DNA from: VRUE01 sp035693025
Lineage (GTDB): Bacteria > Actinomycetota > Thermoleophilia > Solirubrobacterales > 70-9
DNA: 64,000 bases
NCBI GenBank assembly: GCA_035693025.1
Contig: DASSHI010000030.1
Coordinates: 21,264-85,263, forward strand
Reading direction: 5' to 3'
The translations under genes were made by a program, and so were the position numbers. The notes under the pieces were generated by a model. That model searched no databases. It was not told the DNA's origin and was given only the letters and a program-made list of their open reading frames with translations. Positions 8,940 to 17,759 of the stretch are shown here, one piece after another; the first letter of the stretch is position 1; every line of letters starts with the position of its first letter.

Positions 8940-10331
8940 GTGTCCGGCCTCGACGCGCTGCCACTCGCCGCGTCGGGGTCCAACCTGCTCGCCGCGCGCG
9001 AGCTGATGGCGTTCACGCTCGCCTTCCACATCGTCCTCGCCTGCCTCGGGGTCGCCCTGCCGGCGATGATCCTCACCGCCAACTGGCTGGGGCTCAAACG
9101 CGGCGACGAGGACGCGATGCGGCTGGCGCGGCGCTGGTCGAAGGCGATGGCCGTGACCTTCGCCGTCGGCGCGGTCACCGGCACGGTGCTCAGCTTCGAG
9201 TTCGGCCTGCTCTGGCCGCGCTTCATGGCGCGCTTCGGAGATACCTTCGGGGTCTCCTTCGCGATCGAGGGGATCTTCTTCTTCGTCGAGGCGATCTTCC
9301 TCGCGATCTACATCTACGGCTGGAAGCGGTTGAGCGGCTGGGCGCACTGGTGGAGCGGCGTGCCGATGGTGATCACCGGCGTCGGCGGCGCCTTCTCGAT
9401 CGTCACCGCCAACTCCTGGATGAACCAGCCGCAGGGCTTCAGCCTCGACGCTGCCGGCAAGGTGGTCGAAACCGAGCCGCTGAAGGTGATCTTCAACCCC
9501 GCCTGGAGCTACGAGGTGCCGCACATGATCCTCGCCGCCTACATGGTGGTCGGCTTCCTGCTGGCCTCGATCTACGCGGTCGGGATGCTGCGCGGGCGGC
9601 GCGACCGCCTGCACCGGCTGGGCCTCTTGATCCCGCTGACGATCGCCTGCATCGCGACGCCGATTCAGCTCTTCGTCGGCGATACCGCTGCGCGCGCGGT
9701 CGCCGACCACCAGCCGGCGAAGTTCGCGGGCTTCGAGTGCATCCAGGAAAGTGGCGACCACCAGACCGAGTACGTCGGCGGCATCTGCACGAGCGACGGG
9801 GTCAAGGCGGCGATCCCGATCCCAGACCTCGACTCCTACCTGGTCGGCTTCAGCAAGGACACCGAAGTCACCGGGCTCGACGACATCCCGACTGACGAAC
9901 GGCCGCCGGCCAACACGATGCTCCACCTCGCCTTCGACGCGATGGTCGGGATCGGCTCGGCGCTGCTGCTGCTCGGGCTCTGGCTCGCCTGGGCCTGGTG
10001 GCGACGGCGCGATATCCCCCGCACGCCGTGGTTCCTGCGCGCGGTCGCGGTCTCGGGGGTGGGGGCGATCTTGGCCCTTTGGTTCGGCTGGATCGTCACC
10101 GAGGTCGGCCGCCAGCCCTGGATCGTGCAGGGCTACATGCGCACCTCCGAAGCAGTCACCGACGCCAAGGGCATCTGGTTCGCCTTCGCCGGCGTGCTGA
10201 TCCTCTACGCCGGCTTGGGAGTGGGCGCAGTGCTCGTGCTGCGGGCGATGTCGCGTCGCTGGCGCGCCGAGGACGAGGACGCCGCTGACGCCGAAGTCCC
10301 CTACGGCCCGCCGGAGGCCCCAGCCCGATGA
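8940..10331 (+). CDS. cydA: Cytochrome bd-type quinol oxidase subunit I
   Basis: A 463-residue integral membrane subunit that binds the hemes and oxidises quinol with reduction of oxygen. The N-terminal helix with FHIVLACLGV contains a heme-ligand-type histidine, and the GRQPW motif (TEVGRQPWIVQGYMRT) is characteristic. About nine hydrophobic segments are visible. The Q-loop is short, as in the CioA/short-loop class. The GTG start at 8940 lies 2 bp after the pgi stop; ATG 9006 is in frame but would remove residues that align with the family N-terminus. It overlaps cydB by 4 bp (ATGA). Confidence 0.94.
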   Translation: MSGLDALPLAASGSNLLAARELMAFTLAFHIVLACLGVALPAMILTANWLGLKRGDEDAMRLARRWSKAMAVTFAVGAVTGTVLSFEFGLLWPRFMARFGDTFGVSFAIEGIFFFVEAIFLAIYIYGWKRLSGWAHWWSGVPMVITGVGGAFSIVTANSWMNQPQGFSLDAAGKVVETEPLKVIFNPAWSYEVPHMILAAYMVVGFLLASIYAVGMLRGRRDRLHRLGLLIPLTIACIATPIQLFVGDTAARAVADHQPAKFAGFECIQESGDHQTEYVGGICTSDGVKAAIPIPDLDSYLVGFSKDTEVTGLDDIPTDERPPANTMLHLAFDAMVGIGSALLLLGLWLAWAWWRRRDIPRTPWFLRAVAVSGVGAILALWFGWIVTEVGRQPWIVQGYMRTSEAVTDAKGIWFAFAGVLILYAGLGVGAVLVLRAMSRRWRAEDEDAADAEVPYGPPEAPAR

Positions 10332-11329
10332 CCCGCGCCGACGTCGCCGCGGCGATCCTCTGGACCGGTGCGACGCTCTACGCGCTGTTCGGCGGGGCCG
10401 ACTTCGGGGGCGGATTCTGGGACCTGCTGGCGGGGTTCGATGACCGCAGGGGGGAGCGGCCGCGAGCGCGGATCCAGCAGTCGCTGACCCCCGTCTGGGA
10501 GGCCAACCACGTCTGGCTGATCTTCATCCTCGTCGTCCTCTGGACCGCCTTCCCGGAGGCGTTCGGGGCGATCATGTCGACGCTCTACGTGCCGATCGCC
10601 CTGGCCGCGCTCGGCATCGTCCTGCGCGGCGCCGGCTTCGCCTTCCGCAGGTCGGTGCAGCGGCTGCAGTACCGGCGGGCGATGGGCGCGACGTTCGCCC
10701 TCTCCTCGGTGCTGACGCCGTTCTTCATGGGCACGGTAGTCGGGGCGATCGCCTCCGGCAACGTTCCGGCAGCGGGCAACGGCGAGCCCTTCGCCTCCTG
10801 GACGGGGCCGCTGCCGCTGCTGACCGGTGCCCTCTTCGTGCTCTCCAGCGCCTACCTCGCGGCGATCTTCCTGGTCGCCGACTCGCACCGGCTGGACGAC
10901 CAGGAGATGGAGAGCTACTTCTCCCGCCGGGCGCTGAGCGCGGGCCTGGTCGCGGGGGCCGTCGCCCTGGCTGGGCTGATCGCCCTGCACGGCGAAGCTC
11001 GGTATGTCTACGACCGCCTGATCGTCGAGGGCCTGCCGCTCGTGATCGTCTCGATCCTCTGCGGCTTCGGGGTGCTCGGGCTGCTGCTCGCGCGCGGCCG
11101 CCGAGGCCTCCGTCCGCTGGCGGCAGGCGCGGTCATCGCCGTCATCTGGGGCTGGGGCGTCGCCCAGTTCCCGTACCTGCTGCCGACCTCGCTGCGGATC
11201 GACCAGGCGGCCGCCCCCGTCCCGACCCTCGACGCGATCATCGTCGTCTTCGGCGCGGCCGCGCTCGTCGTCCTGCCCGCGCTCGGCCTGCTCTACTGGC
11301 TGAGTCAACGCGAATTGCTGGGGGACTGA
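10328..11329 (+). CDS. cydB: Cytochrome bd-type quinol oxidase subunit II
   Basis: A 333-residue polytopic membrane protein and obligate partner of CydA. The N-terminal GGADFGGGFWDLL segment and the following EANHVWLIFILVVLWTAFP helix are typical of CydB, and about eight or nine membrane helices follow. The start codon overlaps the cydA stop as ATGA and the end overlaps the next gene as TGATG, so the operon is translationally coupled throughout. No cydCD (heme/thiol ABC exporter) lies next to it, which is usual for this CydAB class. Confidence 0.95.
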   Translation: MTRADVAAAILWTGATLYALFGGADFGGGFWDLLAGFDDRRGERPRARIQQSLTPVWEANHVWLIFILVVLWTAFPEAFGAIMSTLYVPIALAALGIVLRGAGFAFRRSVQRLQYRRAMGATFALSSVLTPFFMGTVVGAIASGNVPAAGNGEPFASWTGPLPLLTGALFVLSSAYLAAIFLVADSHRLDDQEMESYFSRRALSAGLVAGAVALAGLIALHGEARYVYDRLIVEGLPLVIVSILCGFGVLGLLLARGRRGLRPLAAGAVIAVIWGWGVAQFPYLLPTSLRIDQAAAPVPTLDAIIVVFGAAALVVLPALGLLYWLSQRELLGD

Positions 11330-12003
11330 TGGCAGGCTCGCCGCGCGCAATCCTCTTCGACATCGACGGCACCCTGCTCGTCACCGGCGGCGCCGGCGGC
11401 GTCGCCTGGCAGCGCGGCTTCGAGGAGCTCTACGGGATCGAAGCGAACGCCGCCGAGCACACCGACGCCGGGATGACCGACCCGGAGATCGTCAAGATCA
11501 TCTTCAGCGAGGTGATCGGCCGCGAGGGCAGCGCCGAGGAGCGGGCGAAGGCGATCGGCTGCTACCTCAAGCATCTGCCCGACGCAGTCGCCGAGTCGGA
11601 TGGCTACCGCGTCATGCCGGGCATCGAGGAGCTGCTCGACCGCCTGATCGACGGCGGAACCCTGCTCGGCCTCGTCACCGGCAACGTCGAGGCCGCCGCC
11701 CACATCAAGCTAGCCCGCGCCGGCCTCAACCGCTTCTTCTCCTTCGGCGGCTACGGCTCCGACTCGCCGGATCGCACCGAGGTCACCAGGGCCTCCTTCA
11801 ACCGCGCGAAGCTCATATCCGGCAACAGCCTCCACACCAGCTCCTGCATCTCGGTCGGCGATACGCCGAGAGACGTAAGCGCCGGCCATGGCGCCGGGAT
11901 CAAGGTGGTCGGCGTCGCGACCGGTAGCTACACGATCGACCAGCTTGATCAAGCGGGAGCCGACTGGTCGCTCGAGTCGGTCGAGGCCGGCTTCCCCGCC
12001 TAG
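11329..12003 (+). CDS. HAD-superfamily phosphatase, phosphoglycolate-phosphatase-like
   Basis: A 224-residue cytosolic HAD hydrolase. Motif I DIDGTLL (nucleophile Asp in LFDIDGTLL) is at about residues 10-18, motif II threonine lies in LVTGN, and motif IV in SVGDTPRDV. The four-helix cap between motifs I and II places it in subclass I, as in phosphoglycolate or beta-phosphoglucomutase-like phosphatases. Substrate is not predictable. Its start overlaps the cydB stop by one base (TGATG), so it is the last gene of the tkt-tal-pgi-cydAB operon; element A2 follows 21 bp after the stop and probably marks the operon end. Confidence 0.88.
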   Translation: MAGSPRAILFDIDGTLLVTGGAGGVAWQRGFEELYGIEANAAEHTDAGMTDPEIVKIIFSEVIGREGSAEERAKAIGCYLKHLPDAVAESDGYRVMPGIEELLDRLIDGGTLLGLVTGNVEAAAHIKLARAGLNRFFSFGGYGSDSPDRTEVTRASFNRAKLISGNSLHTSSCISVGDTPRDVSAGHGAGIKVVGVATGSYTIDQLDQAGADWSLESVEAGFPA

Positions 12004-12024
12004 AGGGCGGCCGTAGGTGTCAAT

Positions 12025-12139
12025 AAAGGCCATCCCGGTAGGGGTGGAACGTCTTGTACTTTTTTGTCGACTGCTTCGGGCGCCAGCTAATCCCAGGCCA
12101 CCAAAAAAGTTAAGTGGAACCCCTGCCGGGATGGCCTTT
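12025..12139 (+). repeat. Palindromic element A, copy 2
   Basis: 115 bp, same orientation as copy 1. Terminal repeats AAAGGCCATCCCGGTAGGGG at 12025-12044 and the complement at 12120-12139, with one G-T pair. The inner GTCTTGTACTTTTTTG and AAAAAGTTAAGTG segments are conserved. It fills the gap between two convergent genes and its last base is the first base of the cfa stop codon. Confidence 0.9.
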
Positions 12140-13344
12140 CACGCCAACGAGCAGCGAGCCTGGTAAATCGAGAGGAACCCGCTTTCGAACCCGTTGCGGG
12201 CGGCACGCAGGTAGAGGCGCCAGACACGGACGCGTTCGGGTCCGGCAAGCTTGATCGCCTCGTCGAGGTTGTCGTCCAGCCGCCGGGCCCAATGCCGAAG
12301 CGTCTCGGCGTAGTCGGCGCCATGCTCGGAGACGTGGCGGGTGACGAAGCCCGCGCGTTCCAGCGCCAAGAGGACGCGGGAGAGGTGCAGCGGTTCGCCG
12401 TCGGGGAAGACGTAGCGCTCCGAGAAGGCGGCGGCGTCGGGGTCGGTATGGCGCAGGCGGGCGATGCCGTGGTTGAGCAGCCGTCCGCCCGGCTCGAGGA
12501 GCCCGGCGAGCGTGCGCGCGTAGACGTCGATCTGCTCCTTGCCGACGTGCTCGACCATGCCGATCGAGGCGATCGCGTCGAAACGCTCGCCGGCGAGGTC
12601 GCGGTAGTCCATGACGCGGATCTCGACCCGATCGGCGACCCCGGCCTCCTCGGCCCGCTGCCGCGCCCGCTCGGCCTGCGGCGGCGAGAGGGTGATGCCG
12701 ACGACGCTGGCGCCGTACTTGGTCGCCGCGCGCAGCGGGAAGCTGCCCCAGCCGCAGCCGACGTCGAGGACCCGGTCGCCCTCCTGCAGCGCCAGCTTGC
12801 GGGCGACCGTGTCGAGCTTCTCTTCCTGCGCCGCCTCCAGCGTCTCGGCGCCCTCGGCGAAGAAGGCGCAGCTGTAGGTCATCGAGGCGTCGAGGAAGAG
12901 GGCGAAGAAGTCGTTGGAGACGTCGTAGTGATGGCGGACCGCCTTCGCGTCGCGCTCCTTGCTGTGGCGGCGGCCGCTCAACACCAGCTCGGCGTCGGGG
13001 CGCTTGGGTGGCGGCTGTATGCCCGCCGCGCGCACCGCGCCGAGCAGCAGGTGGGCCATGTCGCCACGGTCGAGCGATGGCGGCTGCCAGCCGTCGAGCA
13101 CTTCGATCACCGCGTCCATGTCGTCGACCTCGATGTCGCCGCTGACGTAGGCGCGGCCGAGCCCGAGCTGGCCGGGGGCGCGCAGCGCGTGCGCCGCCGC
13201 GCGCGGCGAGCGTACGAAGAAGGTCGGTCCCTCGCCCTCCGTGGCGGGCAGTCGGGTCCCATCCCAGAACTCGACGGTGAAGGGCCGGCTGGGGACGCGG
13301 GTCTCGATCTCGCGGCGCAGGGGCTCGGTCCGGGCGAAGGGCAT
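12139..13344 (-). CDS. cfa: Cyclopropane-fatty-acyl-phospholipid synthase
   Basis: A 401-residue SAM-dependent methyltransferase that adds a methylene bridge to unsaturated acyl chains of membrane phospholipids. The SAM-binding motif VLDVGCGWGSF is at about residue 190, preceded by the family segment HHYDVSNDFFALFLDASMTYSCAFF and followed by SIGMVEHVG. The N-terminal extension with a SCP2-like fold is typical of CFA synthases. It is transcribed divergently from a fatty-acid desaturase, 86 bp apart, whose product (a double bond) is the natural substrate; the two genes make a coherent lipid-modification pair. Confidence 0.94.
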   Translation of the reverse strand: MPFARTEPLRREIETRVPSRPFTVEFWDGTRLPATEGEGPTFFVRSPRAAAHALRAPGQLGLGRAYVSGDIEVDDMDAVIEVLDGWQPPSLDRGDMAHLLLGAVRAAGIQPPPKRPDAELVLSGRRHSKERDAKAVRHHYDVSNDFFALFLDASMTYSCAFFAEGAETLEAAQEEKLDTVARKLALQEGDRVLDVGCGWGSFPLRAATKYGASVVGITLSPPQAERARQRAEEAGVADRVEIRVMDYRDLAGERFDAIASIGMVEHVGKEQIDVYARTLAGLLEPGGRLLNHGIARLRHTDPDAAAFSERYVFPDGEPLHLSRVLLALERAGFVTRHVSEHGADYAETLRHWARRLDDNLDEAIKLAGPERVRVWRLYLRAARNGFESGFLSIYQARCSLA

Positions 13345-13430
13345 CGCGGCACCTTATATAGGCGCCGCCGCGCGCGGCGGCCGAACTTTTACCTTTCCCG
13401 CGCCACTTCGGCGTATGATCCCGAGCCTTC

Positions 13431-14357
13431 ATGGCAGGCAAGGGCCCTCTTCCCTCAGATATCCAGCCAGTCGCGAACGAGACCCGCGACCGGATCATCA
13501 CGGGCCTGGTGACGCTGGTTCCCTTCGTCGCGCTCGGCCTCGCCGGCTGGCAGGTCTGGGGCGAGGCGCTGCACTGGAGCGACGTCTTCCTCTTCGTCGG
13601 CATGTACGTGCTCACCGGGCTGGGGATCACCGTCGGCTTCCACCGCCACCTCACCCACCGCGCCTTCAAAGCCAAGCGCTGGCTGCACGGCCTGCTGGCG
13701 ATCCTCGGCTCCGCGGCGATCGAGGGGCCGGTGATCTCCTGGGTCGCCGACCACCGCAAGCACCACGCCTTCTCCGACGAAGAGGGGGACCCGCACAGTC
13801 CCCACGTCGATCACGGCCACGGCTGGTCCGGCGCGATGCGCGGCCTCTTCCACGCACACATGGGCTGGCTCTTCATCCATACCCAGCGCGGCAACCGCGA
13901 GCGCTTCGCGCCAGACCTGCTCAAGGACCCGACGATCGAGTGGGTCGATCGCACCTTCCTGCTCTGGGCGATCGGCGGCCTCTTCGTTCCCTTCGCCCTC
14001 GGCTGGGTGATCGGCGGCACCTTCTTCGCCGCGGTCACCGGCCTGCTCTGGGGCGGCCTCGTACGGGTCTTCGTCTTGCACCACTTCACCTACAGCATCA
14101 ACTCGCTCTGTCACGTCTTCGGCAACCGCGACTTCGAGACGACCGACGAGTCGCGCAACCTCGCCCTGATCGCGATCCCCACCTTGGGCGAGGCCTGGCA
14201 CAACAACCACCACGCCTTCCCGACCTCCGCCACCCACGGCCTCGGCCGCTGGCAGATCGACCTCTCGGCCGTGGTGATTGACAGCTTTGAGAAGCTCGGC
14301 TGGGTTTGGGACGTGGTGCGAGTCTCGCCTGACCGGCTCGCTTCTAAAGCCGCTTAG
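13431..14357 (+). CDS. Acyl-CoA/acyl-lipid delta-9 desaturase
   Basis: A 308-residue membrane di-iron desaturase that puts a cis double bond in saturated acyl chains. The three histidine boxes are HRHLTH, HRKHH and HNNHH, with the spacing of stearoyl-CoA desaturase-like enzymes, and hydrophobic pairs lie before and after. ATG 13431 is used as start. The 86-bp divergent region shared with cfa must hold both promoters. The products of the two genes act in sequence: desaturation, then cyclopropanation. Copies of element A flank this two-gene unit on both sides in opposite orientation. Confidence 0.94.
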   Translation: MAGKGPLPSDIQPVANETRDRIITGLVTLVPFVALGLAGWQVWGEALHWSDVFLFVGMYVLTGLGITVGFHRHLTHRAFKAKRWLHGLLAILGSAAIEGPVISWVADHRKHHAFSDEEGDPHSPHVDHGHGWSGAMRGLFHAHMGWLFIHTQRGNRERFAPDLLKDPTIEWVDRTFLLWAIGGLFVPFALGWVIGGTFFAAVTGLLWGGLVRVFVLHHFTYSINSLCHVFGNRDFETTDESRNLALIAIPTLGEAWHNNHHAFPTSATHGLGRWQIDLSAVVIDSFEKLGWVWDVVRVSPDRLASKAA

Positions 14358-14385
14358 GCGCGCGATCCCGGCAGGGGGAGCCAGA

Positions 14386-14501
14386 AGGTCCATCCCGGCA
14401 GGGGTTTCACTTAACTTTTTCGAGATTGTGGACTGCCGCTGGCGCCCGGGTGCCGCTCGACGAAAAAGTACAAGACGTTTCACCCCTACCGGGATGGACC
14501 T
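14386..14501 (-). repeat. Palindromic element A, copy 3 (inverted), with adjacent half copy
   Basis: Terminal repeats AGGTCCATCCCGGCAGGGGT (14386-14405) and its near-complement at 14482-14501. The internal asymmetric segments appear in reverse order compared with copies 1 and 2, so this copy is inverted. A partial arm, GATCCCGGCAGGGG, lies just upstream at 14364-14377. It lies between the convergent desaturase and membrane-protein genes. Confidence 0.88.
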
Positions 14502-14523
14502 CACGGTTCCGGCGGATAGGTTC

Positions 14524-16956
14524 TTACGGTTGGGCTTGCGATTCGTAGGAGTCGATCCAGCTGTTGCAAGCTGAACGCAGGGGGACGACGTGGCGTTTGC
14601 CGGCGCGGACGGCTACCAGGTTGCCGACGTAGGCGATGTCGTCGTAGCCGGTTAGGCGCTGGAGGAAGCTCGGGTCGGCTGCGGAGACGGTGAAGCGGGC
14701 GCGGCCGCCGGGGCTGGAGTAGGTCCCGGCGGGCCAGAACTGGCCATCGTTGGCGAGGCTGATCGTGTTGGGGCGCTGGCCGTCGAGCGCCGCCTCGAGC
14801 GCTTGGCTGAAGCCGGGGGCCGACAGGGTCAGGCCGAAGGGCGAGAAGTACTGCAGCGAGAGGCGCCAGCGCCCGCGCGGCAGTGCGATCGTCTGCGCGG
14901 TGCCGGCGCCGGTCTGCAGCGTGCTGCCGGCGCTCCAGCTCTCCTTGGGCGCGATTGCGACCTCCGGGAAGAGCGTGGCGCGGCCGCGGTTGGCCAGCAG
15001 GATGCGGATCTCCGGCGAGGCGCAGCCGGCGTGCGCGCCGGCGTTGGTGCCCTCGAGCAGCACGTGACGGTCTTCCGGCACGTCGCCGGTCCTCTTCCAG
15101 AGGATGAAGGAAGGGGTGGCGGCGATCCGCTTGAACCCGTGCGGCGCCGCGCTGTTCCAGGCCGCGCGGCCGGTGATCACATAGGGGAAGCTGTCGAGCG
15201 TCCCGCGTGAGAAGGAGTCGAAGTCGATCGGGCTGTAGGCGTCGCCGGTGTCGAACGGCTTCTCCGGATTCTGCGCGACGGCCGGGTCGGGGAACTCGAC
15301 CAGCGGCACGTGGGTGTCGGCGCCGAGCAGCTCGTAGGCCGCGTAGCGATCCTGGCCGGCGTAGAGCACCGGCTGGCCGTGGACGATCGGCAGGAAAGCC
15401 TTCAGCTCGCCGCCATGGCCGGCCGGCCCGACGGGGGCGTTGCGCAGCGCCAGGAAGCTGGAGTAGACGGCCCCGCCGATGAAGACCACGGCAAGGACGG
15501 CCCAGCCGGTTCGCACCGCTCGACCGCCCCAATCCCCTGGCAGCGCCGTAGAGCTTTCGTCCGGTATGCGGTCCAAAGCTCTACGGCGGTTCGGCCAGAG
15601 CTCGGCGAGCAGCGGTCGGACGATGACGAGCATCGCCAGCGGGGCGCCGATCATCAGCGCCTTGGCGTGCGAGTAGTCGCCGCTGGTCGGCAGCGCGGCG
15701 ATGTAGAGGACGACGCAGGCGGCGAAGCCCAGGGGCACCGCGAGGTCGCGCCGCCGCACCCACCACCAGGTGCCGGCGAGCAGGGCGATGACGCCGATCG
15801 CAGCGGCCAGGCCGGTGAGGTGGGCGCCGCCGGGCGCTTCGAGCCGGTAGTCGGTCGCCGGCCAGATGCCGAGCGCCTCGATCGGCGAGACCGGCCCGTA
15901 GGTGTTGGTCCCGGCGACTTTGCTGAAGCTGCCGCCGAAGCCGAAGGGGCCGACCGCGGTGGCGGCGACGGCGAGGGCGACCAGCACCGCGATCGCGAGC
16001 AGCGTCGTCGGGCGGCGGAGGAAGCGCAGCAGCGCTCGCGGCGCCAGCGCCCGACGTACCCCGGGCACGGTGAGGCTCCAGAAGGCCGCCCCCAGGAACG
16101 GCCAGGCGAGCCCGGCGAAGCTGTAGGAGAAGAAGACGCCGCCGGCAATCGCCAGCCAGGGCAGCGCCTGGCGCCATCTGAGCACGGAGAGGTCGATCTC
16201 GCGCAGGCCGACTGCGACGGCGAGGACGAAGAGGGCCTCGGCGGTCTCCTTGAAGGCTCCCTGGGCGAAATAGGAGGCGCCCAGATACGGGACGGCGACA
16301 AGCGTTGCCGCCAGCAGGCGCCGGCCGGCGCCGAAGCCCGGCAGGGCGGCGAGGGCCGTCAGGCCGGTGAGGATCGCGATCGCGAAGATCTCACCGAGGA
16401 ACGCCTGGCCCAGGCTCATCCCCGGCACGGCCGCGGTGGCGACCGCGAGCCCGTGCGGGCCGAGCGGGTAGCCCGCGTCGGGTGCGGGCCCGAAGCCGCT
16501 GCGCAGCCACTCGGCCCAGGCGAGGTGCAGCCCCAGGTCGTTGTTGAGTCCGACGCCCAGCAGTCCCCAGCGTCCACTGACCGCAAACGGGATCGAGAGC
16601 ACCACCGCCACCGCGATCGCCACCGGCACCCCCCAGCGCAGCGCCTCCCCCGGCCGCTGGCCCGATTTGCCTCCGTATCGGCGCTTTCTCGGCCGATCGG
16701 TGGCCGGGCGGCGAATAGCGAGGATGGCCGCGGCGACGACGACGAGGAAGACGACGCCTACGGTCGCCGAGGTGCCATGGCCCGGCGCCCGGGCGAGGGC
16801 GCCGGTCACGGTCAGGATCGCGCCGAATCCGGCGGCCGGCTCCAGCCACGACCACGAGTCGCGCCCGGCCAAAAGCAGCAGGGCGCGCCCAACGAGCAGC
16901 GAGGCGACGCAGATCAGCGCCGCCGAGACGTAGGTCCCGATCATCAGAGTGGGCAA
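14524..16956 (-). CDS. Large polytopic membrane protein, GT-C-like, function unknown
   Basis: An 810-residue protein not recognised with certainty. Residues 1-540 hold about 12-13 hydrophobic segments; residues 560-810 are mostly soluble and beta-rich, on the opposite membrane side. The layout (many helices, then a soluble C-terminal domain) resembles GT-C glycosyltransferases and related cell-envelope proteins, but no catalytic acidic motif is certain, so this is only a suggestion. Met1 or Met5 could be the start. A 45-bp copy of palindromic element B is read in frame at about residues 456-471 (Arg/Asp/Ser-rich), in a cytoplasmic or periplasmic loop. The gene is convergent with the desaturase and ends 22 bp from element A3. 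Confidence 0.75.
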   Translation of the reverse strand: MPTLMIGTYVSAALICVASLLVGRALLLLAGRDSWSWLEPAAGFGAILTVTGALARAPGHGTSATVGVVFLVVVAAAILAIRRPATDRPRKRRYGGKSGQRPGEALRWGVPVAIAVAVVLSIPFAVSGRWGLLGVGLNNDLGLHLAWAEWLRSGFGPAPDAGYPLGPHGLAVATAAVPGMSLGQAFLGEIFAIAILTGLTALAALPGFGAGRRLLAATLVAVPYLGASYFAQGAFKETAEALFVLAVAVGLREIDLSVLRWRQALPWLAIAGGVFFSYSFAGLAWPFLGAAFWSLTVPGVRRALAPRALLRFLRRPTTLLAIAVLVALAVAATAVGPFGFGGSFSKVAGTNTYGPVSPIEALGIWPATDYRLEAPGGAHLTGLAAAIGVIALLAGTWWWVRRRDLAVPLGFAACVVLYIAALPTSGDYSHAKALMIGAPLAMLVIVRPLLAELWPNRRRALDRIPDESSTALPGDWGGRAVRTGWAVLAVVFIGGAVYSSFLALRNAPVGPAGHGGELKAFLPIVHGQPVLYAGQDRYAAYELLGADTHVPLVEFPDPAVAQNPEKPFDTGDAYSPIDFDSFSRGTLDSFPYVITGRAAWNSAAPHGFKRIAATPSFILWKRTGDVPEDRHVLLEGTNAGAHAGCASPEIRILLANRGRATLFPEVAIAPKESWSAGSTLQTGAGTAQTIALPRGRWRLSLQYFSPFGLTLSAPGFSQALEAALDGQRPNTISLANDGQFWPAGTYSSPGGRARFTVSAADPSFLQRLTGYDDIAYVGNLVAVRAGKRHVVPLRSACNSWIDSYESQAQP
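15544..15588 (-). repeat. Palindromic element B, copy 1, inside a coding region
   Basis: CGCCGTAGAGCTTT... and ...AAAGCTCTACGGCG form an inverted repeat around the loop GGTATGC. It matches the intergenic 47-bp copies at 25251 and 49054 but is divergent in the inner stem. It is translated as part of the 810-residue membrane protein. Confidence 0.75.
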
Positions 16957-17001
16957 CCTATGCCAGTGACGCCCGCCTGCGCAGCGAGCCTGGGCCGCCG
17001 C

Positions 17002-17712
17002 CTAGTACTTCTCGGCCGCCCGTTCGAGCGTCGCCCGCAGGTTCTCGCCGCGCAGCGGCTCGGCATGCCCGGCCGCGACGACCGCCGGTTCGAGCGCCGC
17101 CAGCTTGCGCACCGACTGCTTCGCCTTGGCGTGGTCCCAGGCCCAGGCGGGATGCGGGACGCTCGCCTCGCCCTCGGGCAGCGGCTTGAGCCGCGCCGAG
17201 TCGATGAAGTAGACGACGTCGCTGACCAGCGCCAGGCGGTCGCTCTCCCGCCAGAGCCCGATCAGGCCCGGCGCGTGGCCGGGGAAGTGGATGACGCGGA
17301 AGCCGGCAACCTCGTCGCCCTCGGAGATGGTTCCGTCGATCTTCACCGCGCCGCCGTCCCAGCGGCGCAGCAAGAAGGGGTAGATCCAGCGCACCGGCGC
17401 GACCGGAAGTTGCGAGAGGTCCATGTAGGGCGCGATCGCGGCGTCGCTTTCCGCATCGGCGACCTCGTCGGGATGGCAGTGGACTGGCACGCCCATGTAC
17501 GGCGCCGTGCCACGGTGGTCGGCGTGCGCGTGTCCGAGCACGACCCGCTTCAGCCCACCCAGCCGCTCCGCTTCGGCGTGCGCCTTCTTCGTCATCCCCT
17601 TGCTGCCGGCGTCGAACTGGACGAAGCCGTCGCCATCCTCGAGGAAGTAGATGTTCATGCCCTTGCGCAGGTCGCCGCGCAGCAGCCAGACCCCGTCCGC
17701 GACTCTCTCCAT
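17002..17712 (-). CDS. MBL-fold metallo-hydrolase
   Basis: A 236-residue metallo-beta-lactamase-fold hydrolase. The metal-binding motif HAHADH (GHAHADHRG) is near residues 60-65, followed by a second-metal histidine in HFPGHAPG, an aspartate in LVSDVVYF and a final AAGHAEP histidine. This is the general glyoxalase-II/lactonase-like architecture; the substrate cannot be read from sequence. ATG 17712 is the start. It is divergent from a small membrane-protein frame that starts 47 bp away, and its stop lies 45 bp before the start of the 810-residue membrane protein gene on the same strand. Confidence 0.9.
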   Translation of the reverse strand: MERVADGVWLLRGDLRKGMNIYFLEDGDGFVQFDAGSKGMTKKAHAEAERLGGLKRVVLGHAHADHRGTAPYMGVPVHCHPDEVADAESDAAIAPYMDLSQLPVAPVRWIYPFLLRRWDGGAVKIDGTISEGDEVAGFRVIHFPGHAPGLIGLWRESDRLALVSDVVYFIDSARLKPLPEGEASVPHPAWAWDHAKAKQSVRKLAALEPAVVAAGHAEPLRGENLRATLERAAEKY

Positions 17713-17759
17713 GCCTCAAGCGTACCCCGGCGGGGACGGGTCGCCTAGGCTCCGCAGCC

